24,539 nt of DNA from Pseudomonadota bacterium (GTDB lineage: Bacteria; Pseudomonadota; Gammaproteobacteria; Burkholderiales; Thiobacillaceae). This document shows, one piece after another, positions 13,952 through 20,778 of this stretch. The stretch is from contig JAJZRT010000008.1 in assembly GCA_021802595.1 (NCBI GenBank), positions 1,058 through 25,596 on the forward strand, read 5' to 3'. Under the pieces are notes generated by a model. It did not search any database, had not been told where the DNA came from, and saw only the letters and a program-made list of their open reading frames with translations. Positions within the stretch are counted from its first letter, which is position 1. Each line of letters starts with the position of its first letter. A program made the position numbers and the translations under genes.

Positions 13952-14679
13952 ATTTCAATTCATCGGCCTCCCTGTCGGGACAGTTGACCGCACTGCTCGA
14001 TGCCGGCCTTCAGGCCGATCGTGACGCTGTTGTACCGAGAAGTTATCTCGGTGCCTCGCGCCTGGGCGCTGCCTGCGAACGTGCGCTGCAGTACGAGTAT
14101 GCCGGAGCGCCGGTCGACCACGGTCGTGACCATCCGGGACGACTGCTGCGCGTGTTCGAACGCGGGCATGTCATGGAGACCTGCATGGCCGGCTGGCTGA
14201 TCAAGGCCGGTTTCGACCTGCGCACCGGCCCGGAGGGCGGTGGCCAGTTCGGGTTCTCCACGCTGGAGGGGCGGCTGCAGGGGCATGCGGACGGTGTCAT
14301 CGTCGATGGCCCGGACGGATTCGCCTATCCCTGTCTATGGGAAAACAAATGCCTGGGCAGCAAGTCCTGGCGGGAACTGGAGAAACACCGGCTGGCGGTG
14401 GCCAAGCCGGTCTATCACGCCCAGGTCGCGCTCTACCAGGCCTATCTCGAACTTCACGAGCAGCCGGCGCTGTTCACGGCGGTGAATGCCGACACGATGG
14501 ACGTGTATGCCGAACTCGTGCCATTTGATGCGGTACTGGCTCAACGCATGTCGGATCGCGGTGTTCGAATCGTCAGCGCCACCGATGCCGGGGAGCAACT
14601 TCCCCGCGCATTCGGTGACCGCACCCATTTCGAGTGCCGGATGTGTGCCTGGCAGGACCGCTGCTGGAGGCCAGCATGA
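13945..14679 (+). CDS. PD-(D/E)XK nuclease with four-cysteine Fe-S pattern (Cas4/RecB-like)
   Basis: A 244-aa protein. The active site reads QGHADGVIV (Asp116) and PCLWENKCLG (Glu133, Lys135), with the QVALYQAY helix (Gln160) typical of RecB/Cas4 nucleases. Cys44 (LGAACERALQYEY) together with Cys231, Cys234 and Cys240 (ECRMCAWQDRC) matches the split 1+3 cysteine arrangement that holds a 4Fe-4S cluster in AddB and Cas4. It probably resects DNA ends to make single strands for the Sak4-like ATPase (inferred from neighbours). The start at 13945 has GGGAGGAGCGGCC upstream. Its TGA overlaps the next ATG. Confidence 0.9.
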   Translation: MLNFNSSASLSGQLTALLDAGLQADRDAVVPRSYLGASRLGAACERALQYEYAGAPVDHGRDHPGRLLRVFERGHVMETCMAGWLIKAGFDLRTGPEGGGQFGFSTLEGRLQGHADGVIVDGPDGFAYPCLWENKCLGSKSWRELEKHRLAVAKPVYHAQVALYQAYLELHEQPALFTAVNADTMDVYAELVPFDAVLAQRMSDRGVRIVSATDAGEQLPRAFGDRTHFECRMCAWQDRCWRPA

Positions 14680-14930
14680 CCATGCCATCAAACACCAGAT
14701 CCTGCTGCGATACGGCGGAGCCGATGATCGATGCCCGCGAGGCCAGCTATGCGATGAACCTGCCGTACTACTGGTTCGCCGATCAGAGGATGCGGGCCTT
14801 GAAGCGTATCCCGCACTACGTGCTCTGTGGTTCCCTGCGCTTCCGGTTGTCGGAGCTTCAGCGCTGGCAGGAACTCCACGCGGCGCGCAGCGACCGGCAA
14901 AGCGAGAGCCCGGAGGTCGCCGATGAGTGA
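14676..14930 (+). CDS. Small Xis/AlpA-like HTH protein
   Basis: An 84-aa protein. The core (about 17-65) reads IDAREASYAMNLPYYWFADQ, then MRALKRIPHYVLCGSLRFRL and SELQRWQELHA, an excisionase-like winged helix in which the last strand and helix are the most typical part. The C-terminal tail is charged. It may be a directionality factor or operon regulator. The ATG at 14676 has GGAGGCCAGC upstream and overlaps the nuclease TGA. Its own stop overlaps the next gene by 8 bp. With the 10253 gene this makes two small HTH proteins in the operon. Confidence 0.8.
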   Translation: MTMPSNTRSCCDTAEPMIDAREASYAMNLPYYWFADQRMRALKRIPHYVLCGSLRFRLSELQRWQELHAARSDRQSESPEVADE

Positions 14931-15531
14931 CTACCGGATCAACATCAGGGTGCGCAATGCCCGGCTGCTGAGAATGATCGAGAACGCCGGCTATCGGCCT
15001 GGAATGATCTTCGCCGCCAAAGTGGGAATCAGCTACCAGAACCATCTCCTGGCCTACCTCAACCTGACGCGAACACCATTCGACGAGAACGGTGACTTGC
15101 GGCAATGCGCCGAGCGGCTCTGCATCTTCTTCAACTGCCTGCCCGAGGAACTGTGGTCGGAGGAGCAGCGTCATGGGCTGGCCTCGAATGCGGCCGAACT
15201 CGAATTGTCTGCCGCGGGCGTGCACGAAATGCTGTCCAGTCCGATGGCCTGCATGGATCCTGCCGTCCTGCTCGAGGAGCGCGAACGCGGGGAAGCCGTT
15301 GTGCAATTGCTTGAAACCATTCCCGAGCGGGAAGCCGAGGTCCTGCGCCTGCGTTTCGGCATCGAGTGTGAGCCGATGACCCTGGAGGACATCGCGCACC
15401 TCAAGGGATGCACCCGGGAGCGGATTCGCCAGATCGAGTGCAAGGCGCTTCGCCACCTGCGCATGCAGCGGAACACGTTACCGCTGCCACTTCGTGACCT
15501 GCCGGATGTTCATGCGGGAGGTGCGGCGTGA
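14923..15531 (+). CDS. XRE-like HTH fused to sigma-70 region 4: phage sigma-like regulator
   Basis: A 202-aa protein. The N-terminal part (about 10-80) resembles a Cro/C1 domain (NARLLRMIENAGYRPGMIFA, then KVGISYQNHLLAYLNLTRTP and CLPEELWSEEQ). The C-terminal part (about 125-188) is sigma-70 region 4: IPEREAEVLRLRFGIE, MTLEDIAHLKGCTRERIRQI and ECKALRHLR. Region 2 of sigma (-10 recognition) is absent, so it is not a full sigma factor. It may contact RNA polymerase and a -35-like site as an activator or appropriator; that is inferred. The ATG at 14923 has CGGAGGTCGCCG upstream; the longer frame has no ribosome-binding site. Its TGA overlaps the primase GTG. Confidence 0.85.
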   Translation: MSDYRINIRVRNARLLRMIENAGYRPGMIFAAKVGISYQNHLLAYLNLTRTPFDENGDLRQCAERLCIFFNCLPEELWSEEQRHGLASNAAELELSAAGVHEMLSSPMACMDPAVLLEERERGEAVVQLLETIPEREAEVLRLRFGIECEPMTLEDIAHLKGCTRERIRQIECKALRHLRMQRNTLPLPLRDLPDVHAGGAA

Positions 15532-17795
15532 TCGACTTCAACGATACCGGCAGGAGTGCCACGACGGTGCCCGAGCAGGAGCGCGAGGACATTCGCGCGG
15601 CACTGCTGGGCCGGCTGGAGTCGGTGCTGGTCACGCTTTTCCCTGCCGGGAAGAAACGCAAGGGGCGATATCTCGTCGGCGATGTGCTCGGCAGCCCCGG
15701 TGACAGCCTCGAGATCGTCCTGGCCGGGGACAAGGCCGGCTTGTGGACCGACCGGGCCACCGGTGACGGCGGGGACATTTTTCACCTGCTGGCCGGACAC
15801 TTGTCGCTGGATGCCCAGACGGACTTTCCTCGCTTGCTGGAGGAGGCGGCCGCACTGCTGGGACGGTCGCCGGCGCTACCGCATCGGTCGTCCCGCAGCG
15901 AGGCGCCGACCGATGAACTCGGACCAGCCACCATGCGCTGGAATTATCTTGACCGGGAGGGGAAACTGCTCGCCGTCGTCTATCGCTATGACCCACCCGG
16001 CCGCAAGAAGGAGTTCCGGCCATGGGACGCCAGGCGGCGCAAGATGGCACCGCCCGAGCCACGCCCCCTCTACAACCAGCCCGGCATGGCCGATGCACAG
16101 ATGATCGTGCTGGTTGAAGGTGAAAAGTGCGCCGATGCCTTGATCGGCGCCGGTATCGTGGCCACTACGGCGATGCATGGCGCCAAGGCTCCGGTCGACA
16201 AGACGGATTGGTCACCCTTGGTGGACAAGCATGTCCTGATCTGGCCCGATCGTGACAAGCCGGGCTGGGAGTATGCGATGGCCGCCGCACAGGCTGCACT
16301 GTCGGCCGGCGCGGCCAGCTGCGATGTGCTTTTGCCACCTGACGACAAGCCGGATGGCTGGGATGCTTTCGATGCGTTTGCCGAGTCCTTCAATGTTGAA
16401 GGATTCATCGCTGCCGGGCCGAGGATGTGCATCAAGGCGTCGAAAGGCCTGCCCACGCAGGAGGCGACGGTATGGGCCACGGACGATGCGCTCGCGCTGT
16501 CATTCACATCCCGATATGCCGATGACTGGCGCTATTGCGCTGCCTGGGGCAAGTGGCTGCTGTGGACGGGAGCGCGCTGGCTGTCCGACGACACGCTGCT
16601 GGTCCATCATCTGATCCGTTCGATCTGCCGGGAGGCTGCGGTCAAGGTCGATTCCCATCGCCTGGCAGCGAAACTGCTCGCCAGCAGCACTGTGGGTGGG
16701 GTCGAGCGGATGGCACGCACCGACCGGCGCCATGCCTCCACCTCTGACGAGTGGGATGCCGACCTGTTCACGCTGAACACGCCGGGAGGCGTGGTCCAAC
16801 TGGCCACCGGCCTCCTGCGTCCGCATGACCGCGCGGACCGCATGACCAAGATGGCGACGGCCACCCCGCGCGGGGAGTGTTCGCTCTGGCTGGCATTCCT
16901 GGCGGACGTCACCGGTGGAGATGCCGAGTTGCAGGAATACCTGCAACGGATGGTCGGCTACTGCCTGACCGGCGTGACCAGCGCGCACGCACTGTTCTTC
17001 CTCTATGGCACAGGGGCCAACGGCAAGAGTGTGTTCGCCAACGTGATCAGCACCATTCTCGGCGACTATGCATCGACCGCGCCGATGGATACTTTCGTCG
17101 AGACGCGCGGCGATCGTCACCCGACCGATCTGGCAGGACTGCGGGGTGCCCGGTTTGTCACGGCTATCGAAACCGAACAGGGCCGGCGCTGGAACGAGTC
17201 CAAGGTCAAGGCCATCACCGGCGGCGACAAGGTGTCGGCTCGCTTCATGCGCCAGGACTTCTTCGAGTACACGCCGCAGTTCAAGCCGGTCATCGTCGGC
17301 AACCACAAACCGGCCATCCGCAACATCGACGAAGCAATGAAGCGGCGGCTGCACCTGATCCCCTTCACGGTGACCATCCCGCCCGAGAAGCGTGACGGCA
17401 AGCTGACCGAGAAACTCCTCGCCGAACGCGACGGCATCATGGCCTGGGCTGTGCAAGGGTGTCTCGCCTGGCAGAGCGAAGGCCTGAAGCCGCCTGCCTG
17501 CGTGGTGTCGGCTACCGAGGAGTACTTCGAGTCGGAAGACGCCCTTGGTCAGTGGATCGAGGAGCGTTGTCTGCTGGGAGGCTCACATCGCGAGGGCGTA
17601 TCGGAGCTTTTCTCGGACTGGCGCGAGTGGGCCGAGCGTGCGGGCGAGTATGTGGGCTCGATCAAGCGGTTTTCCGAACTGATGGCAACACGCAAGTTCG
17701 AGAAATGCCGCCTGACCAAGGGGGCTCGCGGCATAGCTGGAATCGCGCTACGTCCCAAGCCCTATGGGCATGGCTACCCGTATCGGGACGACTAG
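15528..17795 (+). CDS. Phage primase-helicase (TOPRIM plus D5-type SF3 helicase)
   Basis: A 755-aa protein. Residues about 30-110 form an N-terminal domain found in phage primases (GDVLGSPGDSLEIVLAGDKA, then GDGGDIFHLLAGH). TOPRIM follows, with LVEGEKCADAL (Glu197) and LIWPDRDKPG (Asp241, Asp243). A D5-N-like region leads to the SF3 helicase: LYGTGANGKSVFAN (Gly494, Lys500, Ser501), FVTAIETEQGRRW, and VIVGNHKPAIRN as motif C. It would make primers and unwind DNA at the element's origin. It begins at GTG 15528, overlapping the previous TGA, with GGGAGGTGCGGC upstream. It is the largest gene of the operon, and an unusual inverted repeat follows it directly. Confidence 0.93.
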   Translation: MIDFNDTGRSATTVPEQEREDIRAALLGRLESVLVTLFPAGKKRKGRYLVGDVLGSPGDSLEIVLAGDKAGLWTDRATGDGGDIFHLLAGHLSLDAQTDFPRLLEEAAALLGRSPALPHRSSRSEAPTDELGPATMRWNYLDREGKLLAVVYRYDPPGRKKEFRPWDARRRKMAPPEPRPLYNQPGMADAQMIVLVEGEKCADALIGAGIVATTAMHGAKAPVDKTDWSPLVDKHVLIWPDRDKPGWEYAMAAAQAALSAGAASCDVLLPPDDKPDGWDAFDAFAESFNVEGFIAAGPRMCIKASKGLPTQEATVWATDDALALSFTSRYADDWRYCAAWGKWLLWTGARWLSDDTLLVHHLIRSICREAAVKVDSHRLAAKLLASSTVGGVERMARTDRRHASTSDEWDADLFTLNTPGGVVQLATGLLRPHDRADRMTKMATATPRGECSLWLAFLADVTGGDAELQEYLQRMVGYCLTGVTSAHALFFLYGTGANGKSVFANVISTILGDYASTAPMDTFVETRGDRHPTDLAGLRGARFVTAIETEQGRRWNESKVKAITGGDKVSARFMRQDFFEYTPQFKPVIVGNHKPAIRNIDEAMKRRLHLIPFTVTIPPEKRDGKLTEKLLAERDGIMAWAVQGCLAWQSEGLKPPACVVSATEEYFESEDALGQWIEERCLLGGSHREGVSELFSDWREWAERAGEYVGSIKRFSELMATRKFEKCRLTKGARGIAGIALRPKPYGHGYPYRDD

Positions 17796-17802
17796 GAGAA
17801 CT

Positions 17803-17907
17803 GGCGAGTGACGGATTTGACAGGTTTGCTGATTAACCCGCCTCGCGTGCGCGCGTACACGCAGGATAGGGAGATATCCGGGAAATCTGTCGCATCCGTC
17901 ACTCGCC
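17803..17907. repeat. Long imperfect inverted repeat after the primase gene, possible origin or hairpin
   Basis: GGCGAGTGACGGAT at 17803-17816 is exactly repeated in reverse complement at 17894-17907. Counting on to 25 bases (17803-17827 against 17883-17907), only three positions differ. The 55-base centre carries alternating purine-pyrimidine (CGCGTGCGCGCGTACACG) and the palindrome GGATATCC-like GATATC. The placement right after a primase-helicase gene fits a replication origin or a conserved 3'UTR hairpin. No T-tract follows, so a simple terminator is unlikely. Confidence 0.65.
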
Positions 17908-17926
17908 CCAACCAATGGAGCAAACG

Positions 17927-18391
17927 ATGAATACGACGATCCTGGCCCTCGATCTGGGCACGACCACCGGGTGGGCTCTGCAACACCTGGACGGCAGCAT
18001 CATCAGCGGAACCGAAAGTTTCAAACCGCAGCGGTTCGAGGGCGGTGGGATGCGCTTCCTGCGATTCAAACGCTGGCTCAACGAACTGCTGTCAGCGAGC
18101 CATTCCATCAATGCGGTGTACTTCGAGGAGGTGCGGCGTCACGCCGGGGTAGATGCGGCACATGCCTACGGCGGCTTCATGGGGCAACTTACCGCCTGGT
18201 GCGAGTACCAGAAGATTCCCTACCAGGGCGTCCCGGTCGGCACGATCAAAAAGCACGCTACCGGCAAGGGCAACGCTGGCAAAGACGAAATAGTTGGAGC
18301 GATGAAGGCCAGGGGCTATCAACCGGACGATGACAACGAAGCCGACGCCCTGGCTTTGCTGCACTGGGCGATCGAGTTGGAGGCACGGTGA
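17927..18391 (+). CDS. RuvC-like Holliday junction resolvase
   Basis: A 154-aa protein with the RNase H fold acidic residues of RuvC: Asp9 in ILALDLGTTTGWAL, Glu67/Glu68 in AVYFEEVRRHAG, and Asp135-Asp136 plus Asp140 in QPDDDNEADALALL, with a conserved HAYGGFMGQL helix between them. RuvC enzymes cut four-way junctions symmetrically, which suits a recombination-dependent replication system. The length is close to cellular RuvC (about 170). The ATG at 17927 has ATGGAGCAAACG upstream; an in-frame ATG at 17915 lacks such a site. The next gene starts one base after its stop. Confidence 0.92.
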   Translation: MNTTILALDLGTTTGWALQHLDGSIISGTESFKPQRFEGGGMRFLRFKRWLNELLSASHSINAVYFEEVRRHAGVDAAHAYGGFMGQLTAWCEYQKIPYQGVPVGTIKKHATGKGNAGKDEIVGAMKARGYQPDDDNEADALALLHWAIELEAR

Positions 18392-18392
18392 C

Positions 18393-18593
18393 ATGCAATC
18401 GCTGACGACCAATTACCGATGCGCTCTGGGCCGAACGACATCGCGTGAGGATCCGGAAAGCATCAAGCGCCAGGGCTGGCAAGAGCAGCACATCCTTGTC
18501 ATCGCGGAAAGTGACGACCGTCTGGACTTCGTCGAGCGGGAATTCGTCCGGCAACTTGGGGAAAGACTGTACGGGGAGAAGCATCGTGGCTGA
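18393..18593 (+). CDS. Small phage protein of unknown function
   Basis: A 66-aa protein that I do not recognise, with MQSLTTNYRCALGRTTSRED at the start and a central strand-helix pattern (EQHILVIAESDDRLDFVERE, FVRQLGERLYG). GGAGGCACGGTGAC lies before the ATG at 18393. It begins one base after the RuvC-like stop and overlaps the DUF6362 start by 8 bp, so it is well embedded in the operon. The frame is open upstream to 18330, but that part is RuvC-like sequence out of frame. Confidence 0.7.
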   Translation: MQSLTTNYRCALGRTTSREDPESIKRQGWQEQHILVIAESDDRLDFVEREFVRQLGERLYGEKHRG

Positions 18594-19032
18594 ATGGACA
18601 ATCGAAGATGTGGCGGCACGGTTCAGTGATGCTGTCGAAACCGCTCGGCGACTGCCGCGTGTCCGGGTGCAAGGTCACTTCAATGTCTGGCCAGAGTTCA
18701 GGCGCGAGATATGGGAGAACAGCAGCGATTCCTCCGACTACCGCCCACTGCCACCCACGCCGCAGGCCATCGAGCAGATGATGGAGACCATGCGCTGGAT
18801 CGTCTGGCTCGAAGTCGAGCAGCGTCATCTCGTCTGGATGCGCGCCAAGCATTACGAGTGGCGCGACATCTGTCGGCGCCTCGGGTGCAACCGCACCACG
18901 GCCTGGCGACGCTGGCAGCGGGCGTTGCAGAAGGTGGCAGACATACTGAACTCACACGGTGACATCGAAGGGGTCAAGACACGCTGCGCGCATAGTGATG
19001 GCTCTGCGTGCAGCGCTACGGTTACCACATGA
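18586..19032 (+). CDS. DUF6362 family protein with C-terminal HTH
   Basis: A 148-aa protein matching DUF6362: VAEWTIEDVAARFSDAVETA, then LPRVRVQGHFNVWPEFRRE and a conserved MRWIVWLEVEQRHLVWMRAK helix. The C-terminal part (EWRDICRRLGCNRTTAWRRW) is a sigma-like or transposase-like HTH, so it probably binds DNA. Members are common near the end of phage replication operons just before methylase or packaging genes; a role in late control or packaging is only a guess. The start is the GTG at 18586, preceded by ACGGGGAGAAGCATC. It is the last clear gene of the first + strand operon. Confidence 0.85.
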   Translation: MAEWTIEDVAARFSDAVETARRLPRVRVQGHFNVWPEFRREIWENSSDSSDYRPLPPTPQAIEQMMETMRWIVWLEVEQRHLVWMRAKHYEWRDICRRLGCNRTTAWRRWQRALQKVADILNSHGDIEGVKTRCAHSDGSACSATVTT

Positions 19033-19082
19033 ACAGATGAGTCAAGGAGAGCAATGTTTGGCCCGAATGTCCGTCAGTTCTG

Positions 19083-19097
19083 GCATTTGGCCACTTC
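19083..19097. repeat. 15-bp direct repeat, right copy (partner at 6678-6692)
   Basis: GCATTTGGCCACTTC, identical and in the same orientation as the copy at 6678-6692. Here a second TTTGGCC (about 19057) lies 30 bases upstream, a multiplicity seen at IS21-type ends. No transposase gene is present. Confidence 0.4.
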
Positions 19098-19282
19098 GAC
19101 GGCAATGCCGCGTGCAACATCCGACCCGGTTTTTGGGTAGCATGACAGCTATGATCTGGCGAGCGGTGTGGGTGTGAATCCACATCGTTGTCCGGACATA
19201 AATTCGACGGGTCCTTCCTGTCAAAAATCCCATGCGGGGGGCGCGAGCCCGGCATTTCGCTACCGTCTGACCGCAAATTGAG

Positions 19283-19327
19283 GTTACCAGTTACCACCCT
19301 GGTTACCACCTGAACCGAGTTACCACC
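19283..19327. repeat. Four iterated GTTACCA repeats
   Basis: GTTACCA begins at 19283, 19290, 19302 and 19319, all in the same orientation; the last three extend to GTTACCACC. A further GGTTACCAC lies at about 19019, over the end of the DUF6362 gene. Such iterons are typical of protein-binding arrays (replication initiators, terminase small subunits or regulators). They lie just before the terminator and the first methyltransferase. Confidence 0.65.
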
Positions 19328-19336
19328 CCATTGACG

Positions 19337-19361
19337 ACCCGCCTCTGAGGCGGGTTTTTTT
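19337..19361 (+). terminator. Intrinsic terminator 7 bases before the first methyltransferase start
   Basis: ACCCGCCT and AGGCGGGT form a perfect 8-bp stem with a CTG loop, followed by a run of seven T. This is a strong Rho-independent terminator. It closes the replication operon, but it lies so close to the ATG at 19369 that a separate promoter for the methyltransferases has no room downstream of it. Confidence 0.85.
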
Positions 19362-19368
19362 CATTCCT

Positions 19369-20778
19369 ATGACCGAACAACTGCGCGTCGAATATCGCAA
19401 GATCGAGACGCTGATCCCTTTTGCCCGCAATCCGCGCACGCACTCCGAGGCGCAGATTGCCAAGCTGGCCTCCAGCATCGTCGAGTTCGGCTGGACACAG
19501 CCCATCCTCGTCGACGGCAGCAACGGCATCATTGCCGGCCATGGCCGTCTGGCGGCGGCGCGCAAGCTGGATCTGCTGGAAGTGCCAGTGATTGAACTTG
19601 GTCACCTCTCGCCAGCACAGAAACGGGCCTACGTGATCGCCGATAACCGTCTGGCACTCGACGCCGGGTGGGACGAGGAACTGCTCTCGCTGGAACTGGC
19701 CGAGTTGTCCGAGGCAGGTTTCGACTTGACCATGACCGGCTTCTCCAACGAGGAGATCGTGGAACTGCTGGTTGGTGCCGAGCAGGCATTGCAGGACGAG
19801 TCCTCGGCCGACACCGAAGAGGATGCCGCCGACGATGTGCCAGATGCGCCATCGAACCCGGTATCGCGTCCAGGCGATGTCTGGCAGATCGGCGCGCATC
19901 GCGTCATCTGTGGCGATGCCACGGACCCGGGCGTCGTCCGAACGCTGATGGCCGGCGAGAAAGCCGCCTTGTGCTTCACCTCGCCGCCCTACGGCAACCA
20001 GCGGGACTATACGAACACCATCATTGATTGGGATGCCCTGATGCGGGGCGTCTTCGGCAACCTGCCGATGGCCCCGAATGGCCAGGTGCTGGTCAATCTT
20101 GGTTTGATCCACCGCGAGCAGGAAGTCATTCCCTACTGGGATGGCTGGCTCGACTGGATGCGGACCCAAGGCTGGCGGCGCTTCGCCTGGTATGTCTGGG
20201 ACCAGGGGCCGGGATTGCCAGGTGACTGGAATGGCCGGCTGGCACCTTCATTCGAATTCGTCTTCCACTTCAACCGCAAGGACTCCGAAGCGCGACGCCC
20301 GAACAAGTTTGTGCCCTGTATCTACGCCGGGAGGGACACCCATCTGCGCGGCGACGGTACCAGTGCCGGCGGCATGCGCAACAAGGATGGCAGCAAGACC
20401 GCCTGGAACCATGTCGGCCAGGTCACGCAAGAGACCAAGATTCCCGATTCCGTGATTCGCATCATGCGGCACAAGGGCAAGATCGGTCAGGACATTGACC
20501 ACCCGGCCGTGTTCCCGGTGGCGCTGCCCCAGTTCGTTCTCGAGTCTTATACCGATGCTGGCGAACTCGTTTTCGAACCCTTCTGCGGTTCGGGCACGAC
20601 TCTTCTGGCCGCCGAGCGCACCGGCAGAAAGGTACGCGCCACCGAGATCGCGCCAGAGTACGTCGATGTCGCCGTGAAGCGCTTCCAGCAGAACTTTCCC
20701 GAGGTGCCGGTCACGCTCGCATCGACGGGACAGACCTTCGATGCCGTGGCCCGTGAGCGTCTGGGAGGTCCGGCATGA
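19369..20778 (+). CDS. ParB-domain DNA methyltransferase, SPPY type
   Basis: A 469-aa protein. The N-terminal ParB/Srx-like domain (about 8-95) has LIPFARNPRTHSEAQIAKLA, GIIAGHGRLAAARKL and RAYVIADNRLAL. After an acidic linker (about 140-165) comes a class beta methyltransferase: ICGDATD, the catalytic SPPY at 205-208, and the AdoMet motif FCGSGTT at 405-411. SPPY is often seen in N4-cytosine enzymes, but base specificity cannot be settled from the motif alone. Such phage methylases probably protect the element from host restriction; no restriction endonuclease is nearby. The start has no Shine-Dalgarno and follows a terminator at 7 bases, so how it is expressed is unclear. Its TGA overlaps the next ATG. 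Confidence 0.92.
   Translation: MTEQLRVEYRKIETLIPFARNPRTHSEAQIAKLASSIVEFGWTQPILVDGSNGIIAGHGRLAAARKLDLLEVPVIELGHLSPAQKRAYVIADNRLALDAGWDEELLSLELAELSEAGFDLTMTGFSNEEIVELLVGAEQALQDESSADTEEDAADDVPDAPSNPVSRPGDVWQIGAHRVICGDATDPGVVRTLMAGEKAALCFTSPPYGNQRDYTNTIIDWDALMRGVFGNLPMAPNGQVLVNLGLIHREQEVIPYWDGWLDWMRTQGWRRFAWYVWDQGPGLPGDWNGRLAPSFEFVFHFNRKDSEARRPNKFVPCIYAGRDTHLRGDGTSAGGMRNKDGSKTAWNHVGQVTQETKIPDSVIRIMRHKGKIGQDIDHPAVFPVALPQFVLESYTDAGELVFEPFCGSGTTLLAAERTGRKVRATEIAPEYVDVAVKRFQQNFPEVPVTLASTGQTFDAVARERLGGPA

Larger units (their letters stand above)
19033..19368. other. 336-bp noncoding region between the replication operon and the methyltransferases
   Basis: No convincing gene. It contains a 28-codon open frame at 19054-19140 with a good Shine-Dalgarno (CAAGGAGAGCA), the right copy of the 15-bp direct repeat (19083-19097), a GGGCGCGAGCCC hairpin with a GNRA-type GCGA loop at about 19240-19252, four GTTACCA repeats (19283-19327) and an intrinsic terminator (19337-19361). 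The density of small sites suggests a control or processing region rather than degraded sequence. Confidence 0.6.

Noticed and set aside
19055..19097. IS21-type insertion-sequence end
   Set aside because: Two TTTGGCC motifs resemble such ends, but there is no IstA/IstB gene and no matching inverted end in the window.
19054..19140. 28-codon open frame with a strong Shine-Dalgarno
   Set aside because: Too short and without a recognisable feature; it includes the 15-bp direct repeat, so its frame may be accidental. A leader peptide cannot be excluded.
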